Positions 1 to 6,863 of a stretch of DNA of 35,930 nt are shown here, one piece after another. Made by a program: the position numbers and the translations under genes. The number at the start of each line of letters is the position of its first letter. Position 1 is the stretch's first letter. The stretch lies in the NCBI GenBank assembly GCA_017307955.1, contig JAFKFV010000014.1:1-35930 (forward strand), written 5' to 3'. The DNA comes from Allobosea sp. Lineage in GTDB: Bacteria > Pseudomonadota > Alphaproteobacteria > Rhizobiales > Kaistiaceae. The notes beneath the pieces were generated by a model. It worked only from the letters and a program-made list of their open reading frames with translations. It made no database searches and was not told the origin of the DNA.

Positions 1-1
1 A

Positions 2-352
2 GAGATACTTTTGTCGCTTTTGATAAATGCTAGGTTATCCAAGAGGGACATACTAACGTCGTATCTATCAATTGCGTATTTTGGCTATGGTGTTAAGGGT
101 GCTGACAGTGCGTCAAGAATTATTTTCTTGAAGAGATTGGATCAGTTAAGTGCTCAAGAGGCGGCATTCATTGCAAGTCTTTTGGTCTACCCCCTTCCGA
201 AGCCGGTTGTTCGATTGTTTAGGTCGCTGGCGGATCCTGGCCTGGATTTTGATTCTAGAATGAAGATTCTCAGTGTTGTCGCCCCTGAATGGTTTATAAA
301 GATAAGTAGGAGGTACAAGTACGCTTTGCATCGCTCAGGGCTTTCTAAATAG
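2..352 (+). CDS. GT51 peptidoglycan glycosyltransferase, 3' end only
   Basis: The reading frame is open from the left edge (position 2), so the gene starts outside the window and the TTG at 11 is not the true start. The visible 116 residues match the last part of a family 51 transglycosylase domain. They include a stretch like 'RLSKRDILTSYLS', then 'YFGYGVKG' (the family's YFG..GxxG motif), then 'LSAQEAAFIASLLVYP' (usually LTLAEAALLAGL). These enzymes polymerise lipid II into glycan strands at the outer face of the inner membrane. No penicillin-binding transpeptidase domain follows, so it would be a monofunctional, MtgA-like protein with a basic tail. Base composition is clearly AT-rich compared with ispG, which suggests transfer. 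Its 3' end overlaps the convergent gene at 335 by 18 bases. Family call fairly sure, role uncertain. Confidence 0.72.
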   Translation, partial: EILLSLLINARLSKRDILTSYLSIAYFGYGVKGADSASRIIFLKRLDQLSAQEAAFIASLLVYPLPKPVVRLFRSLADPGLDFDSRMKILSVVAPEWFIKISRRYKYALHRSGLSK

Positions 353-952
353 CCGAAATATCAGAAACGACAAGGTAAGATTGGCTGCGTTCCTATAAGA
401 TATCTCGTCTTCCGGAACAATGTCAGCTATATTATATCTATTTGCATTTGATAACAGGTGTTCTGTAAATACTGAGAATTTGTAGGCAATTACACTAAGT
501 TCTCGCTCTAGACTGGCAGCGCCGACACTGATTTGTCTCTTGTCGAGCGACTCAAGCTCTCTTCCATTTTGGACAAGCTGCCCCATAAGTTCATCTTCAA
601 AACGGAGTGCGGCGTAGCGCCCAAAATAGTGTCGGATACCAATCTTAATAGATCCAAAATTATCGTTCCATTCGATCAATGACTTTTGGTAATCCTCCCG
701 AGCGTTTGGAATTCTATCCGCATCGCCCGATATAATCGACCTAGCATATATTTTCTGGCGATAAACCCTCTTACTTACTATTTCGGTAAGTCGCGACAGC
801 GTATTCACGGCGTCGGTTCTGGCGTCATTACGATTACGGGTGTAGTTTTGCCTGATCCAACTTCTATTTTGTAGCCAAGAGGCTAGCATGGTCAGGAAGA
901 TGGCAGAGGCCGTGGCGACAACGGCAGACAGTATTGCGGAGGCGGTAATCAT
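335..952 (-). CDS. Hypothetical membrane-anchored protein, 205 aa
   Basis: I do not recognise this family. The first 25 or so residues form one hydrophobic helix (AILSAVVATASAIFLTML), probably a membrane anchor. The rest is a charged, mostly helical cytosolic region with many Arg, Glu and Tyr residues and no catalytic motif I can name. The ATG at 952 is the obvious start. Codon use is AT-rich like the convergent GT51 fragment and unlike ispG, whose stop lies only 30 bases upstream. The composition switch falls between about 955 and 985, so this gene belongs to a foreign segment running off the left edge. It could be an effector or accessory gene of a mobile region, but nothing in the sequence proves that. 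Confidence 0.55.
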   Translation of the reverse strand: MITASAILSAVVATASAIFLTMLASWLQNRSWIRQNYTRNRNDARTDAVNTLSRLTEIVSKRVYRQKIYARSIISGDADRIPNAREDYQKSLIEWNDNFGSIKIGIRHYFGRYAALRFEDELMGQLVQNGRELESLDKRQISVGAASLERELSVIAYKFSVFTEHLLSNANRYNIADIVPEDEISYRNAANLTLSFLIFRLFRKP

Positions 953-982
953 GGTTCGATCGACATTGTGGTCATTTAAATC

Positions 983-2245
983 TCACCCCCAGCGCTGCTC
1001 CACATAAGCCGCGACCATCCGCCGGAACTCCTCGGCGATTCCCGGTCCCCTCAGCGTTGCGGCTTTCTTGCCGTCGATGAAGACCGGGGCCGTTGGGGTT
1101 TCGCCCGTTCCCGGCAGTGAGATGCCGATATCGGCGTGCTTGGATTCGCCAGGGCCGTTGACGATGCAGCCCATGACCGCGACCTTCAGCGCCTCGACGC
1201 CGGGATAGCGGGCGCGCCATTCGGGCATCGCCTTGCGCAGGTCCTCCTCGATGGTCTTGGCGAGCTCCTGGAAGACGGTGGAGGTGGTGCGGCCGCAGCC
1301 GGGGCAGGCGGCGACGACGGGGAGGAAGGCGCGGAAGCCCATGGTCTGCAGGAGTTCCTGCGCCACCTGGACCTCGCGCGTGCGGTCGCCATTCGGCTCC
1401 GGCGTCAGCGAGACGCGGATGGTGTCGCCGATGCCTTCCTGCAGCAGCATGCCCATCGCCGCCGAGGAGGCGACGATGCCCTTGGTGCCCATGCCGGCCT
1501 CGGTGAGGCCGAGATGCAGCGCATGGTTGGAGCGGCGCGCGAGATCGCGATAGACGGCGATGAGATCCTGCACGCCCGAGACCTTGGCCGAAAGGATGAT
1601 CTTCTCGCGCTTGAGGCCGATCTCCTCCGCCTTCTCCGCCGAGAGGATCGCCGATTGCACGATCGCCTCGCGCATCACGGCATTGGCCGTCAGCGGCGCG
1701 CTCGACGCGGCATTGGCGTCCATGAGGCGGGTCAGGAGGTCCTGGTCGAGCGAACCCCAGTTGACGCCGATGCGCACCGGCTTGTCGTATTTGATCGCGA
1801 GCTCGATCAGCGTGCCGAACTGGCGGTCGCGCTTCTCGCCGAAGCCGACATTGCCGGGATTGATGCGGTATTTGTCGAGCGCCTCGGCGCAGGCCGGGTG
1901 ATCGGTCAGCAGCTTGTGGCCGATATAGTGGAAGTCGCCGATCAGCGGCACGTCGATGCGGCGCGCCAGCAGGCGCTCCTTGATATGCGGCACGGCGGCG
2001 GCCGCCTCGTCGCGGTCGACGGTGATGCGCACCAGTTCCGAGCCGGCCAGCGCGAGGCTCGCCACCTGCTTCACCGTCGCCTCGATATCGGCGGTGTCGG
2101 TATTGGTCATCGACTGCACGGCGACCGGCGCCTGGCCGCCGATCACCACCTTGCCGACCGCGACGCCGACGCTCGGCCGCCGCGCGGCGGGACCGTCCGG
2201 AATATCGGCGACGCGGAAGGACGGCATCGGGGCGGCGAGGTTCAT
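983..2245 (-). CDS. ispG: 4-hydroxy-3-methylbut-2-enyl diphosphate synthase (IspG/GcpE)
   Basis: IspG makes HMBPP from methylerythritol cyclodiphosphate, the next-to-last step of the MEP isoprenoid pathway, in the cytosol with a [4Fe-4S] cluster. The N-terminal TIM barrel begins with '[16 protein letters not shown]'. The C-terminal iron-sulfur domain shows CPGCGR (Cys near 313 and 316) and GCIVNGPGE (Cys near 359), the expected three ligands, followed by the glycine-rich end. I chose the ATG at 2245 (MNLAAPMP, 420 aa, normal length). The frame stays open to 2497, but that extension is low-complexity Arg/Pro/Ser sequence lying inside the zur-like gene. The 40-base gap to the upstream Fur-family gene on the same strand suggests co-transcription. 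Very sure of identity. Confidence 0.96.
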   Translation of the reverse strand: MNLAAPMPSFRVADIPDGPAARRPSVGVAVGKVVIGGQAPVAVQSMTNTDTADIEATVKQVASLALAGSELVRITVDRDEAAAAVPHIKERLLARRIDVPLIGDFHYIGHKLLTDHPACAEALDKYRINPGNVGFGEKRDRQFGTLIELAIKYDKPVRIGVNWGSLDQDLLTRLMDANAASSAPLTANAVMREAIVQSAILSAEKAEEIGLKREKIILSAKVSGVQDLIAVYRDLARRSNHALHLGLTEAGMGTKGIVASSAAMGMLLQEGIGDTIRVSLTPEPNGDRTREVQVAQELLQTMGFRAFLPVVAACPGCGRTTSTVFQELAKTIEEDLRKAMPEWRARYPGVEALKVAVMGCIVNGPGESKHADIGISLPGTGETPTAPVFIDGKKAATLRGPGIAEEFRRMVAAYVEQRWG

Positions 2246-2285
2246 GAGGGCCTCATGGGGGAGAAGAAGAGGGAGCGGGCGACCA

Positions 2286-2849
2286 TCATGCGGCCTGCCG
2301 GCAGCGGGCGCAGAGGCCGCGGATCTCGATGACGGGCGCGCGCGGCGCGAAGGAGGCGCTCTCGGCGATGGCGGCGAGCGCGCCGGCGAGCGCCGGCGAG
2401 GAGGCTTCCGCCGCGGCGCCGCAGCCCTCGCAGAGAAGGAACACGGTCGGCCCGTCATGCGCGCTCGAGTGGGCGGCATGCGCGTGATCATGGTCATGAC
2501 CGGCCTGGCCGCGCGTGCAGGCGATATAGGCGTTGCGGCTCTCGATGCGGTGGGCGAAGCCGTTGTCGACGAGGAATTCCAGCGCGCGATAGACGCTGAC
2601 CGGGGCCGGGCGCGGGCCGTCGCGGGCGAGGCGGTCGATCACCTCATAGGCGCTCGCCGGCACATGGCTCTCGGCGAGCGCGGCGAGAACCTTGCGCCGC
2701 TGCTCGGTGAAGCGCAGGCCCGCCGCCGCCGATACCGCCTCGGCATGGGCGATGGCGCCGCGCTCGCAGCTGTCATGATCATGCTCGCCATGCTCATGTG
2801 GCGTCTGCTGCGGCGCTTCCGCCTCGCTGGTGAGCCCGGCCTCGTCCAT
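2286..2849 (-). CDS. zur: Fur-family metal regulator, Zur-like, with His-rich insertions
   Basis: Fur-family repressors bind DNA when loaded with metal. Here a winged helix ('[17 protein letters not shown]', '[20 protein letters not shown]') is followed by a dimer/metal domain with LCEGCG and a terminal CARC, the structural zinc site typical of Zur. Two His-rich stretches stand out: an N-terminal one (HEHGEHDHD) and a loop just before CEGCG ([16 protein letters not shown]). This loop is longer than I expect for Zur proteins. ATG 2849 is preferred over the TTG at 2864 because a GAGG box lies about 9 bases upstream; the protein is 187 aa. No znu zinc-uptake gene is visible here. Zur is the best reading; another Fur-class metal is possible. 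Confidence 0.82.
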   Translation of the reverse strand: MDEAGLTSEAEAPQQTPHEHGEHDHDSCERGAIAHAEAVSAAAGLRFTEQRRKVLAALAESHVPASAYEVIDRLARDGPRPAPVSVYRALEFLVDNGFAHRIESRNAYIACTRGQAGHDHDHAHAAHSSAHDGPTVFLLCEGCGAAAEASSPALAGALAAIAESASFAPRAPVIEIRGLCARCRQAA

Positions 2850-3008
2850 CGCGTTCCGCCTCAAATGGCCGCGCGCGGGTCGTCTTCCCTTGCCGCGGCG
2901 CTGCGTTCTACCATGAGCGAGGCCGCCTTGGCGCGGCCCGTCTCGCCCGGAATATAGTCGCGGGCGCGGCGCTTCTCACCCCTCTTCTTCACGCGGGAGC
3001 CTCTTCTC

Positions 3009-3806
3009 ATGCCGAACGACCGCCATCTGGCCGGCAAGACCGCGCTCGTCACCGGCTCGACCTCGGGGATCGGGCTCGGCATCGCGCGGGCTTTCGCCGG
3101 CGCCGGCGCCAATGTCGTGCTGAACGGCTTCGGCGATGCGCGCGCCATCGAGACGATGCGCGCCGATCTCGCCGCCGAGCATGGCGTCGAGGTCCGCTAC
3201 AGCGCCGCCGATCTCACGCGCGTCGACGAGATCGAGACCATGGTGGCCGGCGCGGTGGAAGCCTTCGGCGCCATCGACGTGCTCGTCAACAATGCCGGCA
3301 TCCAGCATGTCGCGCCGGTGCACGAGTTCCCGACCGACAAATGGGACCTCGTGATCGCGCTCAACCTCTCCGCCGCCTTCCACGCCATGCGGCTCGTGAT
3401 CCCCGGCATGAAGGCGAAGCGCTGGGGCCGCATCATCTCCACCGCCTCGGCGCATGCGCTGGTCGCCTCGCCCTACAAGGCGGCCTATGTCGCGGCGAAG
3501 CACGGCATTGCCGGCCTCACCAAGACGGTGGCGCTCGAGGTCGCGGAAAGCGGCATCACCGTCAACGCCATCTCGCCCGGCTATGTCTGGACGCCGCTGG
3601 TCGAGAAGCAGATTCCCGCCACGATGAAGGCGCGCGGCATGACGGAGGAACAGGTGAAGCGCGACGTGCTGCTCGCCGCGCAGCCGACGCGCCAGTTCGT
3701 CACCGTCGAGGAGATCGCCGGGCTGGCGCTGTTCCTGACCACCGAGGGCGCCCGCAACATCACCGGCGCGCTGCAGGTGATCGACGGCGGCTGGACCGCG
3801 GCATGA
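3009..3806 (+). CDS. bdhA: D-3-hydroxybutyrate dehydrogenase
   Basis: An NAD-dependent SDR enzyme that interconverts 3-hydroxybutyrate and acetoacetate, used in polyhydroxybutyrate turnover. The 265 residues follow the BdhA pattern throughout: TGSTSGIG cofactor loop (about 16-23), NNAGIQHVAPV, catalytic Ser in STASAHALVASP, and Tyr/Lys in YVAAKHGIAGL. The C-terminal half carries the family-specific 'GYVWTPLVEKQIP' and 'LLAAQPTRQFVTVEE', ending in DGGWTA. A GGGAG box lies about 9 bases before the ATG. The stop overlaps the next SDR gene in an ATGA, so the two are translated together. It is divergent from the zur-like gene. Confidence 0.93.
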   Translation: MPNDRHLAGKTALVTGSTSGIGLGIARAFAGAGANVVLNGFGDARAIETMRADLAAEHGVEVRYSAADLTRVDEIETMVAGAVEAFGAIDVLVNNAGIQHVAPVHEFPTDKWDLVIALNLSAAFHAMRLVIPGMKAKRWGRIISTASAHALVASPYKAAYVAAKHGIAGLTKTVALEVAESGITVNAISPGYVWTPLVEKQIPATMKARGMTEEQVKRDVLLAAQPTRQFVTVEEIAGLALFLTTEGARNITGALQVIDGGWTAA

Positions 3807-4549
3807 CGAACCTCTCAGGACGCGTCGCCGCCGTCACGGGCTCCGCGAGCGGCATCGGCCGCGGCATCGCGCTGCGCTTCGCCGAGGCGGGCGCCGCCGT
3901 CGCCATTCTCGACCGCGACGGGGCGGGGGCGGAGCGGGTGGCAGCCGAGATCATGGCGGCGGGCGGGCGCGCGGCGGCCTTTGCCTGCGATGTCGCCGAC
4001 GAGGCCAGCGTCGCGGAGGCCTTCGCGGCGGCGGATCGCGCGCTCGGACCCATCGACATCCTCGTCAACAATGCCGGCGTGCTGCGCGACACGCCGATCG
4101 CCGAGATGACGATCGGCGAATGGGACCGCGTGATGGGCGTCAATCTGCGCGGCGCCTTCCTCGCGACGCAGGCGGTGCTCCCCGGCATGCGGGCGCGCGG
4201 CCATGGCCGGATCATCAACATCGCCTCGCAGCTGGCGCTGAAGGGCGCGCCGCTGCTCGCGCATTATGTCGCCTCCAAGGCCGGGCTGATCGGCTTCACC
4301 CGCGCCCTCGCGCTCGAAGTGGCGCGCGAGGGGGTGACGGTGAACGCGATCGCGCCCGGCATCATCGAGACGCCGATGAGCGCGGGCGTCCCGCCCGAGA
4401 TCAAGGCGCGCGTCGCCGGGGCGCTGCCGATCGGCCGCTTCGGCCGCGTCGACGAGATCACCGGCGCCGCGCTGCTGCTCGCCTCCGACGAGGCCAGCTA
4501 TTTCATCGGCGCGACGCTCAACGTCTCCGGCGGCGACGTGATGGGCTGA
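3803..4549 (+). CDS. SDR oxidoreductase (FabG-like)
   Basis: A classical short-chain dehydrogenase of 248 aa. It has TGSASGIG near residue 12, NNAG near 87, the catalytic Ser in NIASQLALKG, YVASK as the Tyr/Lys pair, and the usual PG..ETPM segment after the active site. The ATG at 3803 overlaps the bdhA stop (ATGA); the frame is open further upstream, but that part is only the shadow of bdhA. Co-translation with bdhA suggests a linked substrate, such as a 3-hydroxyacyl or hydroxy acid. The sequence does not separate a 3-oxoacyl reductase from a sugar or polyol dehydrogenase. Confidence 0.85.
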   Translation: MTNLSGRVAAVTGSASGIGRGIALRFAEAGAAVAILDRDGAGAERVAAEIMAAGGRAAAFACDVADEASVAEAFAAADRALGPIDILVNNAGVLRDTPIAEMTIGEWDRVMGVNLRGAFLATQAVLPGMRARGHGRIINIASQLALKGAPLLAHYVASKAGLIGFTRALALEVAREGVTVNAIAPGIIETPMSAGVPPEIKARVAGALPIGRFGRVDEITGAALLLASDEASYFIGATLNVSGGDVMG

Positions 4550-4552
4550 GGC

Positions 4553-5299
4553 TCAGCCGGCCAGTTCCACCGCATCGGCGCCAGCCGGGATGAGGCGCGG
4601 CGCCGCGGGATCCTCGACCGCCTGGCGGACGGCCGAGACGACGTCCTCCTCGCTTGTCGAAGGCGCGCTCTCATCGGAAAAGCCGGCCATGAAGGCCTCG
4701 ACGAGCGGCGCATAGGGCGCCGGGAACGGGTTCTCGGCCGGCAGCAGCGCCATCGCATTTTCGCCGAAGCGGGTCGCCGGCGCGCGGCCGGGCAGCACGG
4801 TGACGACGCGGATGCCGAACGCGGCGAGCTCTTCCGCCAGCGCCGTCGAGAAGCCGTTCACCGCATGCTTGCTGGCCGAATAGACCGAGAGCAGCGGCAA
4901 CGGCTTCAGCGTCACGCTGGAGCCGATATGGACGATCACGCCGGCGCCGCGCTCGCGCATCGCCGGCACGACCGCCTGCGTCATCGCGACGAGGCCGAGC
5001 ACATTGGTCTCGAACAGCGCCCGCGCCGTCTCGACCGGCGTCGCCTCGAGCGCGTTCAAAAAGCCGATGCCGGCATTGTTGACGAGGACATCGATCGGCC
5101 CGGCCGCAGCGACGGCGCGGGCAATGCTGGCCGCGTCGGTCACGTCGAGGGGCAGCAGAGTGAGGCGGTCGGAGGCGGGCAGCAGGCCTTCCTTCGGGTT
5201 GCGCATGGTGGCGACGACGCGCCAGCCGCGCTCGAGGAAATCGCGCGCGATGGCGAGGCCGAAGCCGGACGAGCAGCCGGTGACGAGAACGGTCTTCAT
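4553..5299 (-). CDS. SDR oxidoreductase controlled by divergent AraC regulator
   Basis: A 248-residue SDR protein with TGCSSGFG at residues 8-15, NNAG, the catalytic Ser in HIGSSVTLKP, and YSASK. The C-terminal part (VTVLPGRAPATRFGEN) resembles the 'retinol dehydrogenase/17-beta-HSD-like' bacterial SDRs that are often paired with AraC regulators. The start is ATG 5299, preceded by a strong AAGGAGC ribosome site; the longer open frame to 5455 crosses the intergenic control region and is rejected. It is convergent with the upstream SDR gene (3 bases apart). The substrate is unknown. Confidence 0.86.
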   Translation of the reverse strand: MKTVLVTGCSSGFGLAIARDFLERGWRVVATMRNPKEGLLPASDRLTLLPLDVTDAASIARAVAAAGPIDVLVNNAGIGFLNALEATPVETARALFETNVLGLVAMTQAVVPAMRERGAGVIVHIGSSVTLKPLPLLSVYSASKHAVNGFSTALAEELAAFGIRVVTVLPGRAPATRFGENAMALLPAENPFPAPYAPLVEAFMAGFSDESAPSTSEEDVVSAVRQAVEDPAAPRLIPAGADAVELAG

Positions 5300-5314
5300 A
5301 AGAAAGCTCCTTGG

Positions 5315-5340
5315 GGATGGTCGCTTGGGATGGTCGCTTG
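5315..5340. repeat. Perfect 13-bp tandem repeat upstream of SDR gene
   Basis: The unit GGATGGTCGCTTG occurs twice head to tail, 16-41 bases before the SDR start codon at 5299, followed by a degenerate third copy (GAAATGGTTCC). It sits in the leader or promoter-proximal DNA of the minus-strand gene. It could be a regulator site or a chance duplication. Confidence 0.6.
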
Positions 5341-5390
5341 GAAATGGTTCCAGGGGGCGGGGACGATGGCCGCAGCCTAGACGGGGAGCG

Positions 5391-5440
5391 CCGGACTCCC
5401 TATCATCAGCCGTCCGGCTTTCATGATCGAAAGTCCGGTT
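5391..5440. promoter_or_regulatory. Candidate AraC operator: three GTCCGG half-sites at 21-bp steps
   Basis: The hexamer GTCCGG starts at 5412 and 5433 on the plus strand, and its reverse complement CCGGAC starts at 5391. Each is exactly 21 bp (two helical turns) from the next. The two direct copies extend to GTCCGG(C/T)T. AraC-family proteins classically bind direct half-sites spaced this way. The cluster lies in the 158-base gap between the divergent SDR and AraC genes, 18-67 bases before the AraC start. The match is seen in the sequence; binding is inferred. Confidence 0.5.
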
Positions 5441-5457
5441 CTTCTCGGGGAGCATGC

Positions 5458-6501
5458 ATGGACAATCCGCTGGCCGGCCACCCGAAAACGAGCGAGGCCG
5501 CGCGCGAGGCGGATGAAGCTGCCGGCGATGTCATCGCCAGCGAAGGCGCTTCCGCCGGCGCTGCTTCCTCCGGAGCTGCTTCCGCCGATGTGGCTTCCGC
5601 CGGCGCTGCTTCCGCCGACGTGCTTGGCGATGTCGTGCGGCTGCTGCAGCCGCGCGCGCCGCTCGGCAAGCTGGTGAGCGGCGCCGGCGCCTGGCGCGTC
5701 GAGCGGCCGGCGAGCTGCCAGCCCTTCTATGCCGTGGTCATGGACGGCGCCGTGCGGCTGACCGCCGAGCGGCAGGCGCCGCTCGAATTGACCCGCGGCG
5801 ATTTCGTGCTGATCCCGGCCGTCTGCGGCTTCGCGGTCGCCAGCCTCGACGCCTCCGGCCCGCCGCTCGGCGCCGACGCGGTGCACTGCCTCGACGGCGA
5901 GATGCGCCATGGCGATCCGGACGCGCCGCCGAATGCCCGCCTTCTCGTCGGCCATTTCGACTTCGCCTCGCCCGACGCGGCGCTGCTCGTCTCGCTGCTG
6001 CCCGAGATCATCCATGTCACCGGCGAGGAGCGGCTCGCGACGCTCGTGGCGCTGGTCAATGACGAGGCGCGCAAGAAGCGCCCGGCGCGCGAGGTGGTGC
6101 TCGAACGGCTGATGGAGGTGCTGCTCATCGAGGCGCTGCGCGCCTCGTCAGGGCCGAGCGCGCCGCCCGGGCTCCTGCGCGGCCTCGCCGATCCGCGCCT
6201 CGCGCCGGTGCTGCGCGCGCTGCATGAGCGCCCGGCCGAGCCCTGGAGCGTCGCCGCGCTCGCCCGCGAAGCCGCCCTTTCGCGCTCCGCCTTCTTCGAC
6301 CGCTTCACCCGCACGCTCGGCCTCGCCCCGATGGAATATCTCCTCGCCTGGCGCATGGCACTGGCCAAGAACCTCCTGCGCCGCGAAGCCGCCGGCGTCG
6401 CCGAAATCGCCGCGCGGGTTGGTTATGGCTCGGCGAGCGCGTTTACCACGGCGTTCACCCGGGTGGTGGGGGTGAGCCCGGTGCGGTTTGGGAGGGGGTG
6501 A
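5458..6501 (+). CDS. AraC-family transcriptional regulator with cupin domain
   Basis: A 347-aa regulator. After a low-complexity Ala/Ser/Gly segment (residues about 31-55) comes a Cupin_6-type sensor domain ('LVSGAGAWRVERPASCQPFY', 'LTRGDFVLIP'). The C-terminal AraC DNA-binding pair of HTH motifs runs from about residue 250 ('WSVAALAREAALSRSAFFDR' and 'VAEIAARVGYGSASAFTTAF', then the typical end GVSPVRF). The ATG at 5458 follows GGGGAG and gives the usual family length; the frame open to 5311 is intergenic DNA. Regulators of this subclass usually sit next to and control an SDR or NAD-binding enzyme, here the divergent gene at 4553-5299. Confidence 0.9.
   Translation: MDNPLAGHPKTSEAAREADEAAGDVIASEGASAGAASSGAASADVASAGAASADVLGDVVRLLQPRAPLGKLVSGAGAWRVERPASCQPFYAVVMDGAVRLTAERQAPLELTRGDFVLIPAVCGFAVASLDASGPPLGADAVHCLDGEMRHGDPDAPPNARLLVGHFDFASPDAALLVSLLPEIIHVTGEERLATLVALVNDEARKKRPAREVVLERLMEVLLIEALRASSGPSAPPGLLRGLADPRLAPVLRALHERPAEPWSVAALAREAALSRSAFFDRFTRTLGLAPMEYLLAWRMALAKNLLRREAAGVAEIAARVGYGSASAFTTAFTRVVGVSPVRFGRG
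5548..5622 (+). repeat. In-frame Ala/Ser/Gly/Val repeat in the AraC gene
   Basis: Seventy-five bases built from variants of the 15-base unit GCTTCCGCCG(A/G)(T/C)G(T/C)(G/T) encode ASAGAASSGAASADV followed by ASAGAASADV. The tract is absent from typical members of the family and could vary in copy number between strains without breaking the frame. Confidence 0.7.
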
Positions 6502-6508
6502 GGGAAGA

Positions 6509-6528
6509 CAGTAGTGATTCGACTACTG
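6509..6528. terminator. Weak hairpin after AraC gene
   Basis: CAGTAGT and ACTACTG form a 7-bp stem around the loop GATTCG, eight bases after the AraC stop. No T-run follows, so it is at best a weak terminator. It also marks the point where base composition drops into the low-GC insert. Confidence 0.35.
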
Positions 6529-6547
6529 CATCATGCAGCCAACGCCA

Positions 6548-6826
6548 TCACAGTTCACAATAGATGATCTGAAACTGTCCGTCTCCGCGCCGATATCCCG
6601 GGCGCGGAAACGCGAATGCTGCACCAACGGTCAGATCGCTTATCTCAGCCGTCAGAAACAACCGGAATCCCTCGCCGCTACCCCCTGAACTCTGCCAGCC
6701 ACAAAGGGCGTCTTTCCCCGAACGATGTATCCCATAAGTATGCGGCTCGACCGAACGTCTTGAGTCTTTATAGATAAATTCGAGGCACGCTTGGCTATCA
6801 ATAGCTTTTCGGATTATGCTGTCCAT
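6548..6826 (-). CDS. Small WYL-like protein, 92 aa
   Basis: The sequence resembles a stand-alone WYL-type (SH3-like) domain: 'RKAIDSQACLEFIYKDSRR', then 'VEPHTYGIHRSGKDALCGWQ', a Gly/Ser loop, 'GFRLFLTAEIS', and a C-terminal segment 'RPGYRRGDGQFQ'. WYL domains sense nucleic-acid ligands and often regulate defence genes, but this protein has no HTH of its own. I start it at ATG 6826, which leaves a 37-base gap to the divergent ATPase gene; the frame is open to 6889, but that would run into the neighbour. Base composition matches the nuclease gene rather than the host. The family assignment is by pattern only. Confidence 0.5.
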   Translation of the reverse strand: MDSIIRKAIDSQACLEFIYKDSRRSVEPHTYGIHRSGKDALCGWQSSGGSGEGFRLFLTAEISDLTVGAAFAFPRPGYRRGDGQFQIIYCEL

Positions 6827-6863
6827 AATGCGATTTTCGTAAAATGCTCTCGGATTGCCGACA

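Noticed and set aside
1136..2332. Long plus-strand frame opposite ispG (398 aa)
   Set aside because: Arg/Ala/Gly/Asp-rich composition typical of the antisense of a GC-rich gene; no domain, and ispG on the other strand is certain.
2246..2497. N-terminal extension of IspG to 504 aa
   Set aside because: The extra 84 residues are Arg/Pro/Ser-rich with no family match and overlap the zur-like coding sequence; the start at 2245 gives the normal IspG length.
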